Shown here: positions 8,106 to 17,649 of the stretch, piece by piece
Position numbering within the stretch: position 1 is the stretch's first letter
How the letters are laid out: the number at the start of each line of letters is the position of its first letter
Source of the DNA: Sandaracinaceae bacterium
GTDB lineage: Bacteria > Myxococcota_A > Polyangia > Polyangiales > Sandaracinaceae
Length of the DNA stretch: 64,000 nucleotides
Direction of reading: 5' to 3'
NCBI GenBank assembly: GCA_019637095.1
Contig: JAHBWG010000015.1
Coordinates: 1-64,000 of the forward strand
Notes under the pieces: model-generated
What the model was told of the DNA's origin: nothing
The model's database searches: none
Seen by the model: only the letters and a program-made list of their open reading frames with translations
Position numbers and translations under genes: made by a program

Positions 8106-9473
8106 TCAGCCGATCGGCGCTCGGCCCGGCGGATCGGGCCGGTGTCGCTCGAGCTCGAGCGCGAGCGCGAGCACGCGCGCGTCTTCGCCCGGGCGCCCGA
8201 GCAGCTGCACGCCGGCGGGCAGTCCGTCGACGAGCGACCACGGCACCGTCGCGCCCGGCGCGCCGGTGAGGTTGCCCGCGGCGGTGAACGCCCCGAGGTG
8301 CGCCATGCGGCGGAACGCCTCCTCGGGCGGCAGCGCGCGGAACGCGCCGATCCGCGGCGGCGCGATCGGCGTCGTCGGCGTGATCATCACGTCGACGTCA
8401 CCGAAGGTCTCGGCGCAGATCGCGCTGAGGCGCTCGTGCCGCGCGCGCGCGTCTTCGCGCGAGACGCGCCGCCCTTCGGCGCGGAACCACCGCGTCAGCG
8501 GCTGCAGCCGCGACTCGAAGATCACCGGCGCGCGCGAGAGCAGGCGCTGGTAGATCGGCATGAAGTCGTCGAGCCCGGTCGCCGGCGCGGTGCACGCGAC
8601 CACGCGGTGACCGAGCGCGGCGAGCGCGCGGCCGGCCGCCTCGGCGGCCTCGGCGCGCGCGGCGTCCGTCTCGCCGAGCGGCGAGTCGACCAGCACACCG
8701 ACCGTCATCCGCGGCGGCCGCGCGCGCGCGAGCGCGAGGAAGCTCTGCGGCGCGCCCGGCGCGCGGCCGGCGAGCACGTCGAGCAGCGCGGCGCCGTCCT
8801 CGACGCCCTGCGCGAGCGGGCCGATCGCGGTCATGCCGAGCTCGTCCATCGGCGCGTGCGGGTTCGGCACGAGCCCGCGCGAGGGCTTGTGCCCGAAGAG
8901 CCCGCACACCGCGGCCGGGATGCGGATCGATCCGCCGCCGTCGCTGCCCGGCGCGATCGGCAGCATGCCCGCGGCGACCGCGGCCGCCGCGCCGCCGCTC
9001 GAGCCGCCGCTCGTGCGCGACGGATCCCACGGGTTGCGCGTCGGCGGGTGGATGTCGGGCTCGACGACCGGCAAGAGCGCGAGCTCGCTCGTCGAGGTCT
9101 TGCCGACGATGACGAAGCCCGCGCGCTTGAGCGCCCGCACCGTCACGTCGTCGTAGGGGCTGAGCAGCCACTCGTACGCGCGCGAGCCCATGCGCGTGAA
9201 GTCGCCGCGCAGGAAGTGCAGGTCCTTCACGCCGACGGGGACGCCGAAGAAGGGCGGGAGCTCGGCAGCGCGCCGCCGATCCTTCGCGCGCGCGTCGAGG
9301 CGCGCCCGCCGGCGGAACACCTTCGGGAAGGCCGCGTACTGACCGTCGAGCCGATCGATGCGGTCGAGGTAGTGCGCGACGAGCTCCTCGGAGCCGACGC
9401 GGCGCTCGCGGATCGCGCGCGCTTGCTCGAGGGCGGAGCCGAAGACGTCGAGCTCGGAGCGGGCGCGGGTCAT
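8106..9473 (-). CDS. amidase-signature hydrolase
   Basis: A 455-residue amidase of the amidase-signature family, which hydrolyses amide bonds with a Ser-cisSer-Lys triad. The Lys is K83 (GVKDLHF), the cis-Ser lies in SGGSSGG near 158, and the nucleophile is S182 in DGGGSIRIPA. Length is normal for the family. The ATG overlaps the stop of the kinase gene upstream (ATGA), so it is translated as the second gene of that unit. It lacks a GatC/GatB neighbour, so tRNA-dependent amidotransfer is unlikely; a free-standing amidase acting on an unknown amide is more likely. Confidence 0.85.
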   Translation of the reverse strand: MTRARSELDVFGSALEQARAIRERRVGSEELVAHYLDRIDRLDGQYAAFPKVFRRRARLDARAKDRRRAAELPPFFGVPVGVKDLHFLRGDFTRMGSRAYEWLLSPYDDVTVRALKRAGFVIVGKTSTSELALLPVVEPDIHPPTRNPWDPSRTSGGSSGGAAAAVAAGMLPIAPGSDGGGSIRIPAAVCGLFGHKPSRGLVPNPHAPMDELGMTAIGPLAQGVEDGAALLDVLAGRAPGAPQSFLALARARPPRMTVGVLVDSPLGETDAARAEAAEAAGRALAALGHRVVACTAPATGLDDFMPIYQRLLSRAPVIFESRLQPLTRWFRAEGRRVSREDARARHERLSAICAETFGDVDVMITPTTPIAPPRIGAFRALPPEEAFRRMAHLGAFTAAGNLTGAPGATVPWSLVDGLPAGVQLLGRPGEDARVLALALELERHRPDPPGRAPIG

Positions 9474-12400
9474 CGCCCCTGCCTCGTAGCATCGATCCGC
9501 GAGCTCGCGCTCGCGGGATCGTCGGTGGCGGCCATGATCCGCGCGTGCGCGCCGACGACGTGCAGGAACGACGCGCGCGAGGTCTCGTCGTCGATGCGCG
9601 CGGCGACCTCGAGGAGGCGCGCGCGCGCGCCCGCGTAGACCTCGGCGGCGCGCTCGTGCTGCCCGTTGGCGCGCAGCGCCTCCGCGTAGGCGACGTCGAC
9701 GCGACCGTCACCGACCTCGAGCCGGCCGAGCCCGCGCCGCACCTCGAAGGCGAGCTCCGCCTGCTCGAGCGCCTCGGCCGCGCTCCCTGCCCAGAGGAGC
9801 ACCTCGGCCAGGACGGCCCGGCAATGGCCGTGCATGTGCGCGTGGTTCTCCGCCTCGCGCACCGCGCGCCGCGCCTCCGCGACCGCCTCCTCGTCGCGGC
9901 CCTCGAGCGAGAGCGAGCGCGCGAGGAAGGAGCGCGCGTAGGAGCCGGCGCGCGCGTCCCCGCTCGCGGCGAAGCCCTCGGCGGCCTCGCGCGACTGCCG
10001 CGTGGCCTCGCCGAGCTCGCCGCGCTCGAGAGAGATGAACCCCAGGCTCAGCGTCGCATGCAGGATCACGTGCCGCATGCCGAAGCGCGCGGCCTCGTCG
10101 CGAGCGCGGTGGAAGGCGACACGAGCCTCGTCGTACCGTCCGAGCATCACGTACGCGGCGCCGACGTTGGAGAGCTGGCGGCACCGGCCGCGCAGGTCGC
10201 CGGCCGCGGCGAGCGCCTCCACCGAGCGCACGGTCTCGAGGAGGTAGTCACTGGGCCGGCCGTCGAGGTGCGCCTGGTAGGCCTCGAGCGCCGCGCGCCA
10301 GGCCACCGCGAGCGGCTCCGCGCCCACCCGTACGCTCGCGCCGCGCAGCCGATCACGCAGCGCGGCGACCGCCTCCGGCCGCCCCTGGAAGTGCAGGGCG
10401 ATGCACGCGCGGCAGATCGCGATGACGGAGGCGAGCTCGGCGTCCCGCTCCGCGGGCTCGCGCATCCGCTCGACGATCGCGAGCAAGCCGTCGCGATCGC
10501 CGAGGCGGCCGAGCGCCTCGACGAGCTCGCCCGCGCCGCGCCACCAGAGGAGCGAGCCGGGGCGCGCGCGGGAGACGACGGCGGATGCCTCGCGCGTGCC
10601 CTCGGAGATGGCGCCCGTGGCGTTGTGCGCGTGGGCCGCGACGAGGTGGAGTCGGACGCGCTCGTCGGAGCCTCGATCACCGGCGCGCGCGAAGCACCGC
10701 GTCGCGCGCTCGACGAGGACGAGCGCGCCTTCGAGGTCGGCGCGCGCGACCGCCTGTTCCGCGGCCTCGCAGAAGAAGGACGCCGCCTCGCCGGGGCGCT
10801 CGCCCGCCTCGAGGTGGCGCGCGAGGACGAGCGGCGCCGTCTCGCCGACACCGCGCAGCCAAGCCGCGGCGAGGCGGTGGCCGAGCGCGCGATCGCGCGG
10901 CTCGAGCATCTCGCTCGCCGCCTGGCGTACGAGGTCGTGGCGGAACGCGTACTGCGCCTCGCCCGCGTAGCGTGACGACGCGCTCGCGACGACGAGCTCT
11001 TCGCTCGCGAGCCGATCGAGCGCGTGGAGCAGCTCGTCGACGGGCACGCGGCCGCCGAGCAAGTGCGCGACGCCGCCGACCCAGAACGGATCACCGAACA
11101 CCGAGCCCGCTTGCAGCGCGCGGCGCTCCGACGCGGCGAGGCGATCGAGGCGACTGTGGATCATCGCGAGCACGGTCGAGGAGGTGCCGGCCACCTCGCC
11201 CTCGGCGGCCGCGCGGATGAGCTCCTCGAGGTAGAGCGGGTTGCCCGCGCTGGTCTCGACGATGCGCTCGAGGTCCGGCGGCGCGAGGGCGCCGAGCACG
11301 CTGCGCGCGAGCTCCGCCCCCGCGCGCGATCCGAGCGGTCGCAGGGTGATCTCCTGCACGCCGCGCGCGCTCCACAGACCGGGGAAGCGCTCGCGCAGCT
11401 CCGGGCGCGCGCAGGCCAGGACGAAGACGGCGCGGTCGTCGGCGCGCCGCAGCGCGGAGTCGATGAAGCTCACGCTCGCCGCGTCGCTCCACTGCAGGTC
11501 GTCGAGCACGAGCGCGATCGGGCGGCGCTCGGCCTGCGCGATGAGCCACTCCTCGAAGGCCCGGCGGAGCTGGTCGCGCATGATGGAGGCGTCCGCGCGC
11601 GCAGCGCGCAAGCGCGGGTCGTCGACGGCGACGCCGAGGAAGTCGAGCAGGAACACGAGCGACTCGCCCGAGGCGTCGCCGAGCTCGGCGCGGAGCGCCG
11701 CCTCGAGGTCCGCCCCGCTCGCGAGCCGCTCGCTCGTGGCGACCCCGAGCAGCGCCGCGATCGTGCCGAGCGGCGTGCCGACGCTCGCCGGGTCGGCTTG
11801 GACGCGCAGGATCCTCGCGCGCCCCGCGAGGTACGCCTCGAGCTCGAGCCGCAGCCGGGTCTTGCCGATCCCCGGCTCGCCGAGCACCACCACCGGTACC
11901 GCGCCGGGCTCGTCCTCGCAGACGTCGAAGGCAGCCTCGAGCGCCGCGAGCTCGCGCCGCCGCCCGACGAACGGGGTGCGACGCCCGAGCAGGGGTCGCA
12001 CCGCGCCCGCAGCCTCGGCCGCGCCGGTGAGCCAGATCCGATCCGCGCCCGGGTCCGCGCGCGTGTGGAAGCGCGAGCCGAGCAGGCCCGCGGTGATGGG
12101 GTCGACGCGGACGTCGCCGTCGCCGGCGTCGCGCACGAGCGCGGCGGCGAGCTCGAGCACTTCGCCGGACGCGAGCTGTCCGTCGAGCACGCCGGGGCCG
12201 GTGGCGAGCGCGATCGCCGCGCTCGGGAGCGCCTCGCGCAGCCGCAGCGCGTGCGACGCGGCGCGCACCGCCTGATCGACCGCGCCACCCGCGACGCGGA
12301 CGCACGCGACGTACGCGCCGCCGATGACACGGAACGCTTGGACGTCGGGCTCGCCGGCGCCGAAGAGCGCGGTCGGCGCGAACGTGGCGTCGAGCGGAGG

Positions 12401-13330
12401 CACGTCGGCGCCGCCGCGCGGCACCGCGAGCACGACGCTCACGAGGTGGCGCTCGTCGCCGCTGAGCGCGGTCGGCGCGCTGGCGTAGCGGCTCGGAGCG
12501 GGGAGACGCGAGGAGGTGAGCTGCGCGAGACGCACACCGACCTCGCGCAGCGTCGGCGGGCGCGCCGCGGGCTCGCGCGCCATCATCGCCGCCACGAGCG
12601 CGTCGAGGTCCTCGTCGATCTCGGGCCGCCGCTCGCGCACGCGTGGGATCCCCTCGAGGAGGATCTTGCTCAGGAGCGCGTACGGGTCGCTGCCCACGAA
12701 CGGCGGCGCGCCGACGAGGCACTCGTAGAGCACACAGCCGAGCGAGAAGATGTCGGCGCGCGCGTCGACGTCGGTGGCTCCGCGCACCTGCTCGGGGGCC
12801 ATGTAGCCGGGCGTCCCGATCGCCACGCCCGCATACGTCAGCGGCATGTCGAGGCGCGCGTGCGCGATGCCGAAGTCGAGGATCCGGCAGTCTCGGGCGG
12901 CTCCCCCCACGAGCAGCACGTTGCTGGGCTTGATGTCGCGGTGCACGACGCCCCGCTCGTGCGCCGCGCTCAGCCCCGCGGCGACGCGGCGGGCCATCGC
13001 GAGCGCCTCCTCCACGCTCAGACCGCCATCGTGCAGGCGCTCGAAGAGCGTGACGCCCTCGAGCCACTCCATCGCGAGGTAGTGCGTACCGTCCGCGGTA
13101 TGGCCGCTGGCCACGAGGCGGACGATCGCCGGGTGATCGAGCTCGGCGAGCAGCCGGGCCTCGCGCGCGAAGCGACCGAGGCCCGCGTGCTCGTGCATCA
13201 CCTTGAGGGCGACCTCGGCGCCGCTCGCGCGATCGAGCGCGCGATAGACCGTGCCCATCCCGCCGCGGCCCGCGATCGCGCGCAGCTCGAAGCGCTCGTC
13301 GAGGAGCTCCCCCGCAGCGGGCGGTGCCAC
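9470..13330 (-). CDS. Ser/Thr protein kinase fused to AAA ATPase and TPR region
   Basis: A 1,286-residue signalling protein. The N-terminal Hanks-type kinase domain is intact: Gly loop GRGGMG at 21-26, Lys43, HRDIKPSN with catalytic Asp132, DFG at 152-154 and APE at 178-180. A segment after the kinase (SGDERHLVSVVLAV) looks like a degenerate cyclase-homology domain. A STAND-like ATPase follows, with Walker A GEPGIGKT near 480 and Walker B LVLDDLQW near 605. The last 550 residues are helical repeats of TPR type. There is no transmembrane segment, so it is cytoplasmic. I chose the GTG at 13330 because the kinase domain begins 12 residues later and a TACGGT hexamer lies six bases upstream. The amidase gene is coupled to it. 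Confidence 0.85.
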   Translation of the reverse strand: MAPPAAGELLDERFELRAIAGRGGMGTVYRALDRASGAEVALKVMHEHAGLGRFAREARLLAELDHPAIVRLVASGHTADGTHYLAMEWLEGVTLFERLHDGGLSVEEALAMARRVAAGLSAAHERGVVHRDIKPSNVLLVGGAARDCRILDFGIAHARLDMPLTYAGVAIGTPGYMAPEQVRGATDVDARADIFSLGCVLYECLVGAPPFVGSDPYALLSKILLEGIPRVRERRPEIDEDLDALVAAMMAREPAARPPTLREVGVRLAQLTSSRLPAPSRYASAPTALSGDERHLVSVVLAVPRGGADVPPLDATFAPTALFGAGEPDVQAFRVIGGAYVACVRVAGGAVDQAVRAASHALRLREALPSAAIALATGPGVLDGQLASGEVLELAAALVRDAGDGDVRVDPITAGLLGSRFHTRADPGADRIWLTGAAEAAGAVRPLLGRRTPFVGRRRELAALEAAFDVCEDEPGAVPVVVLGEPGIGKTRLRLELEAYLAGRARILRVQADPASVGTPLGTIAALLGVATSERLASGADLEAALRAELGDASGESLVFLLDFLGVAVDDPRLRAARADASIMRDQLRRAFEEWLIAQAERRPIALVLDDLQWSDAASVSFIDSALRRADDRAVFVLACARPELRERFPGLWSARGVQEITLRPLGSRAGAELARSVLGALAPPDLERIVETSAGNPLYLEELIRAAAEGEVAGTSSTVLAMIHSRLDRLAASERRALQAGSVFGDPFWVGGVAHLLGGRVPVDELLHALDRLASEELVVASASSRYAGEAQYAFRHDLVRQAASEMLEPRDRALGHRLAAAWLRGVGETAPLVLARHLEAGERPGEAASFFCEAAEQAVARADLEGALVLVERATRCFARAGDRGSDERVRLHLVAAHAHNATGAISEGTREASAVVSRARPGSLLWWRGAGELVEALGRLGDRDGLLAIVERMREPAERDAELASVIAICRACIALHFQGRPEAVAALRDRLRGASVRVGAEPLAVAWRAALEAYQAHLDGRPSDYLLETVRSVEALAAAGDLRGRCRQLSNVGAAYVMLGRYDEARVAFHRARDEAARFGMRHVILHATLSLGFISLERGELGEATRQSREAAEGFAASGDARAGSYARSFLARSLSLEGRDEEAVAEARRAVREAENHAHMHGHCRAVLAEVLLWAGSAAEALEQAELAFEVRRGLGRLEVGDGRVDVAYAEALRANGQHERAAEVYAGARARLLEVAARIDDETSRASFLHVVGAHARIMAATDDPASASSRIDATRQGR

Positions 13331-13336
13331 GCGCGC

Positions 13337-13342
13337 ACCGTA
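13337..13342 (-). promoter_or_regulatory. -10-like hexamer TACGGT, 6 bases before start at 13330
   Basis: TANNNT hexamer six bases from the GTG of the kinase-ATPase gene; decides the start codon. Confidence 0.5.
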
Positions 13343-13444
13343 GCGCAGCTCGCCAGCGGCCGTCGAAGTCCGCTCGAAGGCCCTGCGAGCGCGCCATCGA
13401 GACCGCCGCAGCGAGGCACGGGTGCGAAGCACCCCTGCCTCGGC

Positions 13445-14299
13445 TCATCCCTCTTCGAAGAGCTCGTCGAGGCGGCTCGCGGTGAGCGCGCGCTCGAAGA
13501 CGCGCTCGAGCTCCGGGAGCCCGCAGGCGTCGAGCCGGGCGCGCACGGAGTCGCTCGGCGTCAGCCCGCGTCGCGTGAGGACGCCCTCGAGGAGGCGACG
13601 CGTCTGCGCGAGCGCGCCATCCTCGCGACCCTCCTCGCGACCCTCCTCGCGACCCTCCTCGCGACCCTCCTCGCGACCCTCCTCGCGCCCCTCCTCGCGA
13701 CCTTCGTCGCGGACCTCGTCGAGGCTCGCGTAGCCGGCGCGCGCGAGGAGGTTCGAGAGCACGCGCTCGTGCGCCACCCGCCGATCCCAGAGCGCCTCGA
13801 CGGGCACGGGCCGGGAGAGCACCCCCGGTGCTTCGAGCGCCTGACCGGGACCGGCGGTGCGCACCGCTTGGCCCGGCTCGTAGACCTCGACGCGGCGCGG
13901 ACCGATGAGCCGCACGACCCACACCCATCGCGTCCCCGCGTCGAGGAGCTGCACGATCTTCGTCTGGAGCTCGCCCTCGTCCTGACCGACCCCCGCGTAC
14001 TCGACGGCGAGCGGCGGCGCGCCGGCGACCCAGCCCGGGCGATCGGGCACGCGCCCGACCGCGACGTCCGGCGCGCGCAGCGTCCCGGGCTCGATCGCGT
14101 AGCCGACGTCGACGCCCGCCTCCTCGACGAGCGGATCGCTGTCGAGGACCTCGAACCCGTAGCCGGTCCCGCGCGCGCCGTCCGCGCCGGTCGGCGCGAC
14201 CCACACCGCGTGTCCGTCCGACAGCTCGTACGGATCTCCGGCGCGCACCTGATCGACCCGGAACGGGCCGCGGCCGGTTCGCTTCGGCTCGCTGGACAC
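13445..14299 (-). CDS. Uma2/DUF820-family protein with GREE repeat tail
   Basis: A 284-residue protein. The N-terminal part has the core of the Uma2 (DUF820) family, a PD-(D/E)XK nuclease-like fold: PDVAV with an Asp, LAVEYA with a Glu, and a downstream KIVQLLDAGTRWVWVV helix-strand pair. Whether it cuts DNA is unproven; most family members have no tested role. Near residues 200-225 lies a perfect (G-R-E-E)n repeat encoded by a 12-base tandem repeat, then a helical tail. The GTG start has TATCCT six bases upstream. A second Uma2 protein at 21.7 kb also carries a charged tandem repeat in its C-terminal half. Confidence 0.75.
   Translation of the reverse strand: MSSEPKRTGRGPFRVDQVRAGDPYELSDGHAVWVAPTGADGARGTGYGFEVLDSDPLVEEAGVDVGYAIEPGTLRAPDVAVGRVPDRPGWVAGAPPLAVEYAGVGQDEGELQTKIVQLLDAGTRWVWVVRLIGPRRVEVYEPGQAVRTAGPGQALEAPGVLSRPVPVEALWDRRVAHERVLSNLLARAGYASLDEVRDEGREEGREEGREEGREEGREEGREEGREDGALAQTRRLLEGVLTRRGLTPSDSVRARLDACGLPELERVFERALTASRLDELFEEG
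13620..13707. repeat. 12-base in-frame tandem repeat, about 7 copies
   Basis: The unit reads CCTCGCGACCCT on the plus strand and encodes Gly-Arg-Glu-Glu on the minus strand. Copies are nearly identical, with changes only at the ends. Twelve-base steps keep the frame, so copy number could vary by slippage without breaking the gene. Confidence 0.85.
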
Positions 14300-14305
14300 G
14301 GGCCC

Positions 14306-14311
14306 AGGATA
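14306..14311 (-). promoter_or_regulatory. -10-like hexamer TATCCT, 6 bases before start at 14299
   Basis: TANNNT hexamer before the GTG of the Uma2 gene. Confidence 0.5.
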
Positions 14312-14340
14312 GCATGGGCGCGCGCGCTCGAGGCGCGGGC

Positions 14341-15732
<1,392 letters not shown>

Positions 15733-15808
15733 CCTCGCACGCGGCCTGCGCGCAACCCGTGAAAACGCACCGGCGCGAGGGCAGCGCCGGGGACGATCCT
15801 GTCGGGCG

Positions 15809-17254
15809 TCATTCTCCCGTCAGCTCGACGCGCACGATCGTGCCGCCGCCCTCGCGCGGGAGCGCGGCGATCGCGCCGCCGTGCGCGCGCACGATCACGC
15901 GGCACACCGCGAGCCCGAGGCCCGTCCCGCCCGGGCGGCTCGTGCGGAACGGCTCGAAGATCGCCTCGCGATCCGCTTCGGCGACCCCGGTGCCGCGGTC
16001 GCGCACCTCGACGCGATAGCCGCCGTCGGAGCGCGCGCCCGAGAGCTCGATCGCCGCGCCGGGCTCGGAGTGCTGCGCCGCGTTCGCGAGGAGGTTGTCG
16101 AGCACTTGGCGCAGGCGCACCGGGTCGGCCTCGAGCCACCCCTCGTCGGCCTCGCACGTGAGCGCGACGCGCTCGCCCATCTCGGTGGCCGCGAAGCGCG
16201 CGGCGGTCTCACGGAGTAGCAGGCGGAGCTCGACGCGCTCGAGCGCGAGCGTGGGGTCGCGGCCCGCCGTCAACAAGTCTTCCACGATCCGTTGGCACGC
16301 GGCCGCCTCCTGGTCGAGGATGCGCAGCTCCTCGGCCTGCGCCGCGTCCTTGGCCTCCGGGATCATCGTCCCGAGGTAGCCGCGGATCACCGCGATGGGG
16401 TTGTTGATCTCGTGCGCCACGCCCGCGGCGAGCTGCCCGACCGCGGCGAGCCGCTCGTGCCGGACGAGCGCGCGCTCGCGCTCCCGGAGCTGCTCGACCA
16501 TGGCGTCGAACGCGCGGCCGACGATGCGCAGCTCACCGACCCCGACCTCGCCGACCGGTGGGCTCGGCTCGCCCGCGCCGAGCCGCCGCGCCGCCTCGGT
16601 GAGGCGCGAGAGCGGCGTGAGGATCGCGCGACGCAGTCGCAGGCTGAACGCGATCGCGAGCGCGAACAGCGCCGCGACGCCCGCGCTGCCGGCGACCATC
16701 GCGAGGCGGGTGTCCGCCTCGGCGCGCGCGCGCCGCGCCTCCATGCGGCGCTCGAGCGACGCGACGACGGCGTCGGCAGCGCGCACCGCGCGGTGCGTGT
16801 GCGCCTGCGCCCCCGCGTGCGCGGCGCGCAGCCGCTCCGGCTCACCGCCCATCGCCGCGGGCATGACCTCCTCGCGGAACGCGCGATCGAGCGCTTCGCT
16901 CTCGCGCACCAGCTCGTCGAGCCGGGCCTGCTCCTCGGGCGGCACGCTCGGCCGCAGCCGCCGCGCGCGCTCCTGCAAGCGCACGAGCCAGCTCGCGTGC
17001 GAGTGCATCTCGTGATCGTCGCCCGCGATCACCGTGTGCGCCTCGTGCTGGTAGTGCTCGCGCACCGAGAGCGCGATCGAGAGCGCCTCGCGCGCCGCCT
17101 GCGCGTCCGCGCGCACGTCGTCGAGCGAGCCGCCGACCCGCGCGAGCAAGAGCATCAGCGCCACGCACGAGCACACCCCGAGCGCGGCGATCGCGCCGAA
17201 GCCGATCACGAGCTGCGCGCCGATCGCGTCGTCGCGGCGACCGAGCGACCTCAT
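15809..17254 (-). CDS. membrane histidine kinase, probable copper/silver sensor
   Basis: A 481-residue sensor kinase. Transmembrane helices lie near 13-37 and 186-206, enclosing a periplasmic helical sensor. That sensor has a dense metal-ligand-like cluster (H67, H70, H73, H81, M83, H84, H86), with further His at 146, 152 and 154. A HAMP region follows, then the HisKA box GVAHEINNP with phospho-acceptor His281, and an HATPase domain with N, G1 (DRGTGV) and G2 (GGTGLGL) boxes. The neighbouring regulator is its obvious partner. The order cusA, cupredoxin, kinase, regulator with short gaps suggests one transcript. Metal identity is inferred from the locus and the His/Met cluster. Confidence 0.88.
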   Translation of the reverse strand: MRSLGRRDDAIGAQLVIGFGAIAALGVCSCVALMLLLARVGGSLDDVRADAQAAREALSIALSVREHYQHEAHTVIAGDDHEMHSHASWLVRLQERARRLRPSVPPEEQARLDELVRESEALDRAFREEVMPAAMGGEPERLRAAHAGAQAHTHRAVRAADAVVASLERRMEARRARAEADTRLAMVAGSAGVAALFALAIAFSLRLRRAILTPLSRLTEAARRLGAGEPSPPVGEVGVGELRIVGRAFDAMVEQLRERERALVRHERLAAVGQLAAGVAHEINNPIAVIRGYLGTMIPEAKDAAQAEELRILDQEAAACQRIVEDLLTAGRDPTLALERVELRLLLRETAARFAATEMGERVALTCEADEGWLEADPVRLRQVLDNLLANAAQHSEPGAAIELSGARSDGGYRVEVRDRGTGVAEADREAIFEPFRTSRPGGTGLGLAVCRVIVRAHGGAIAALPREGGGTIVRVELTGE

Positions 17255-17301
17255 CGCGACGCCTCCATCAGCACCCCCCGGTCACGCCGTGGCTCACGCC
17301 A

Positions 17302-17649
17302 TCACTCGACCACGATCGCGCCGTCGTACATGTCCATCCCGCACGTGAAGCGCAGCGAGCCCGCCGCGCTCGGGGTGAGCGCGATCTCGACCGGCTGGTT
17401 CAAGGGCAGATCGCGGCGGATGTCGTGCGACGGGATCGCGAGGACCTCGCCGCAGCCCTCCTCGCTGGTGCGCGTGAACACGAGCAGGAGCGGCTCACCC
17501 GCGCGCGCGCGCACTTCGCTCGGGGTGTAGCCGCTGGCGCTCACCTCGATCGCGACGCGACGGGCGGCGGGCGCGCTCGCCTCTCCACCGCCGCAGGCGG
17601 TGAGCGCGAGCAGCGCGGACAGGCTCAGGGCACGGAGGGCTCGGGGCAT
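17302..17649 (-). CDS. cupredoxin-like lipoprotein
   Basis: A 115-residue lipoprotein (lipobox LTAC, Cys near residue 19) with a small beta-barrel domain of the cupredoxin type. Candidate copper ligands are the Cys of EEGCGE, His of PSHD, and the Cys and Met residues of FTCGMDMYDG near the C-terminus. It would bind copper in the periplasm or at the membrane and could deliver it to, or buffer it for, the Cus pump. Its ATG lies inside the end of cusA (25-base overlap), so translation is probably coupled. Confidence 0.8.
   Translation of the reverse strand: MPRALRALSLSALLALTACGGGEASAPAARRVAIEVSASGYTPSEVRARAGEPLLLVFTRTSEEGCGEVLAIPSHDIRRDLPLNQPVEIALTPSAAGSLRFTCGMDMYDGAIVVE

Noticed and set aside
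13620-13707. CRISPR-like array
   Set aside because: Direct 12-base tandem repeats without spacers, in frame within a coding gene.
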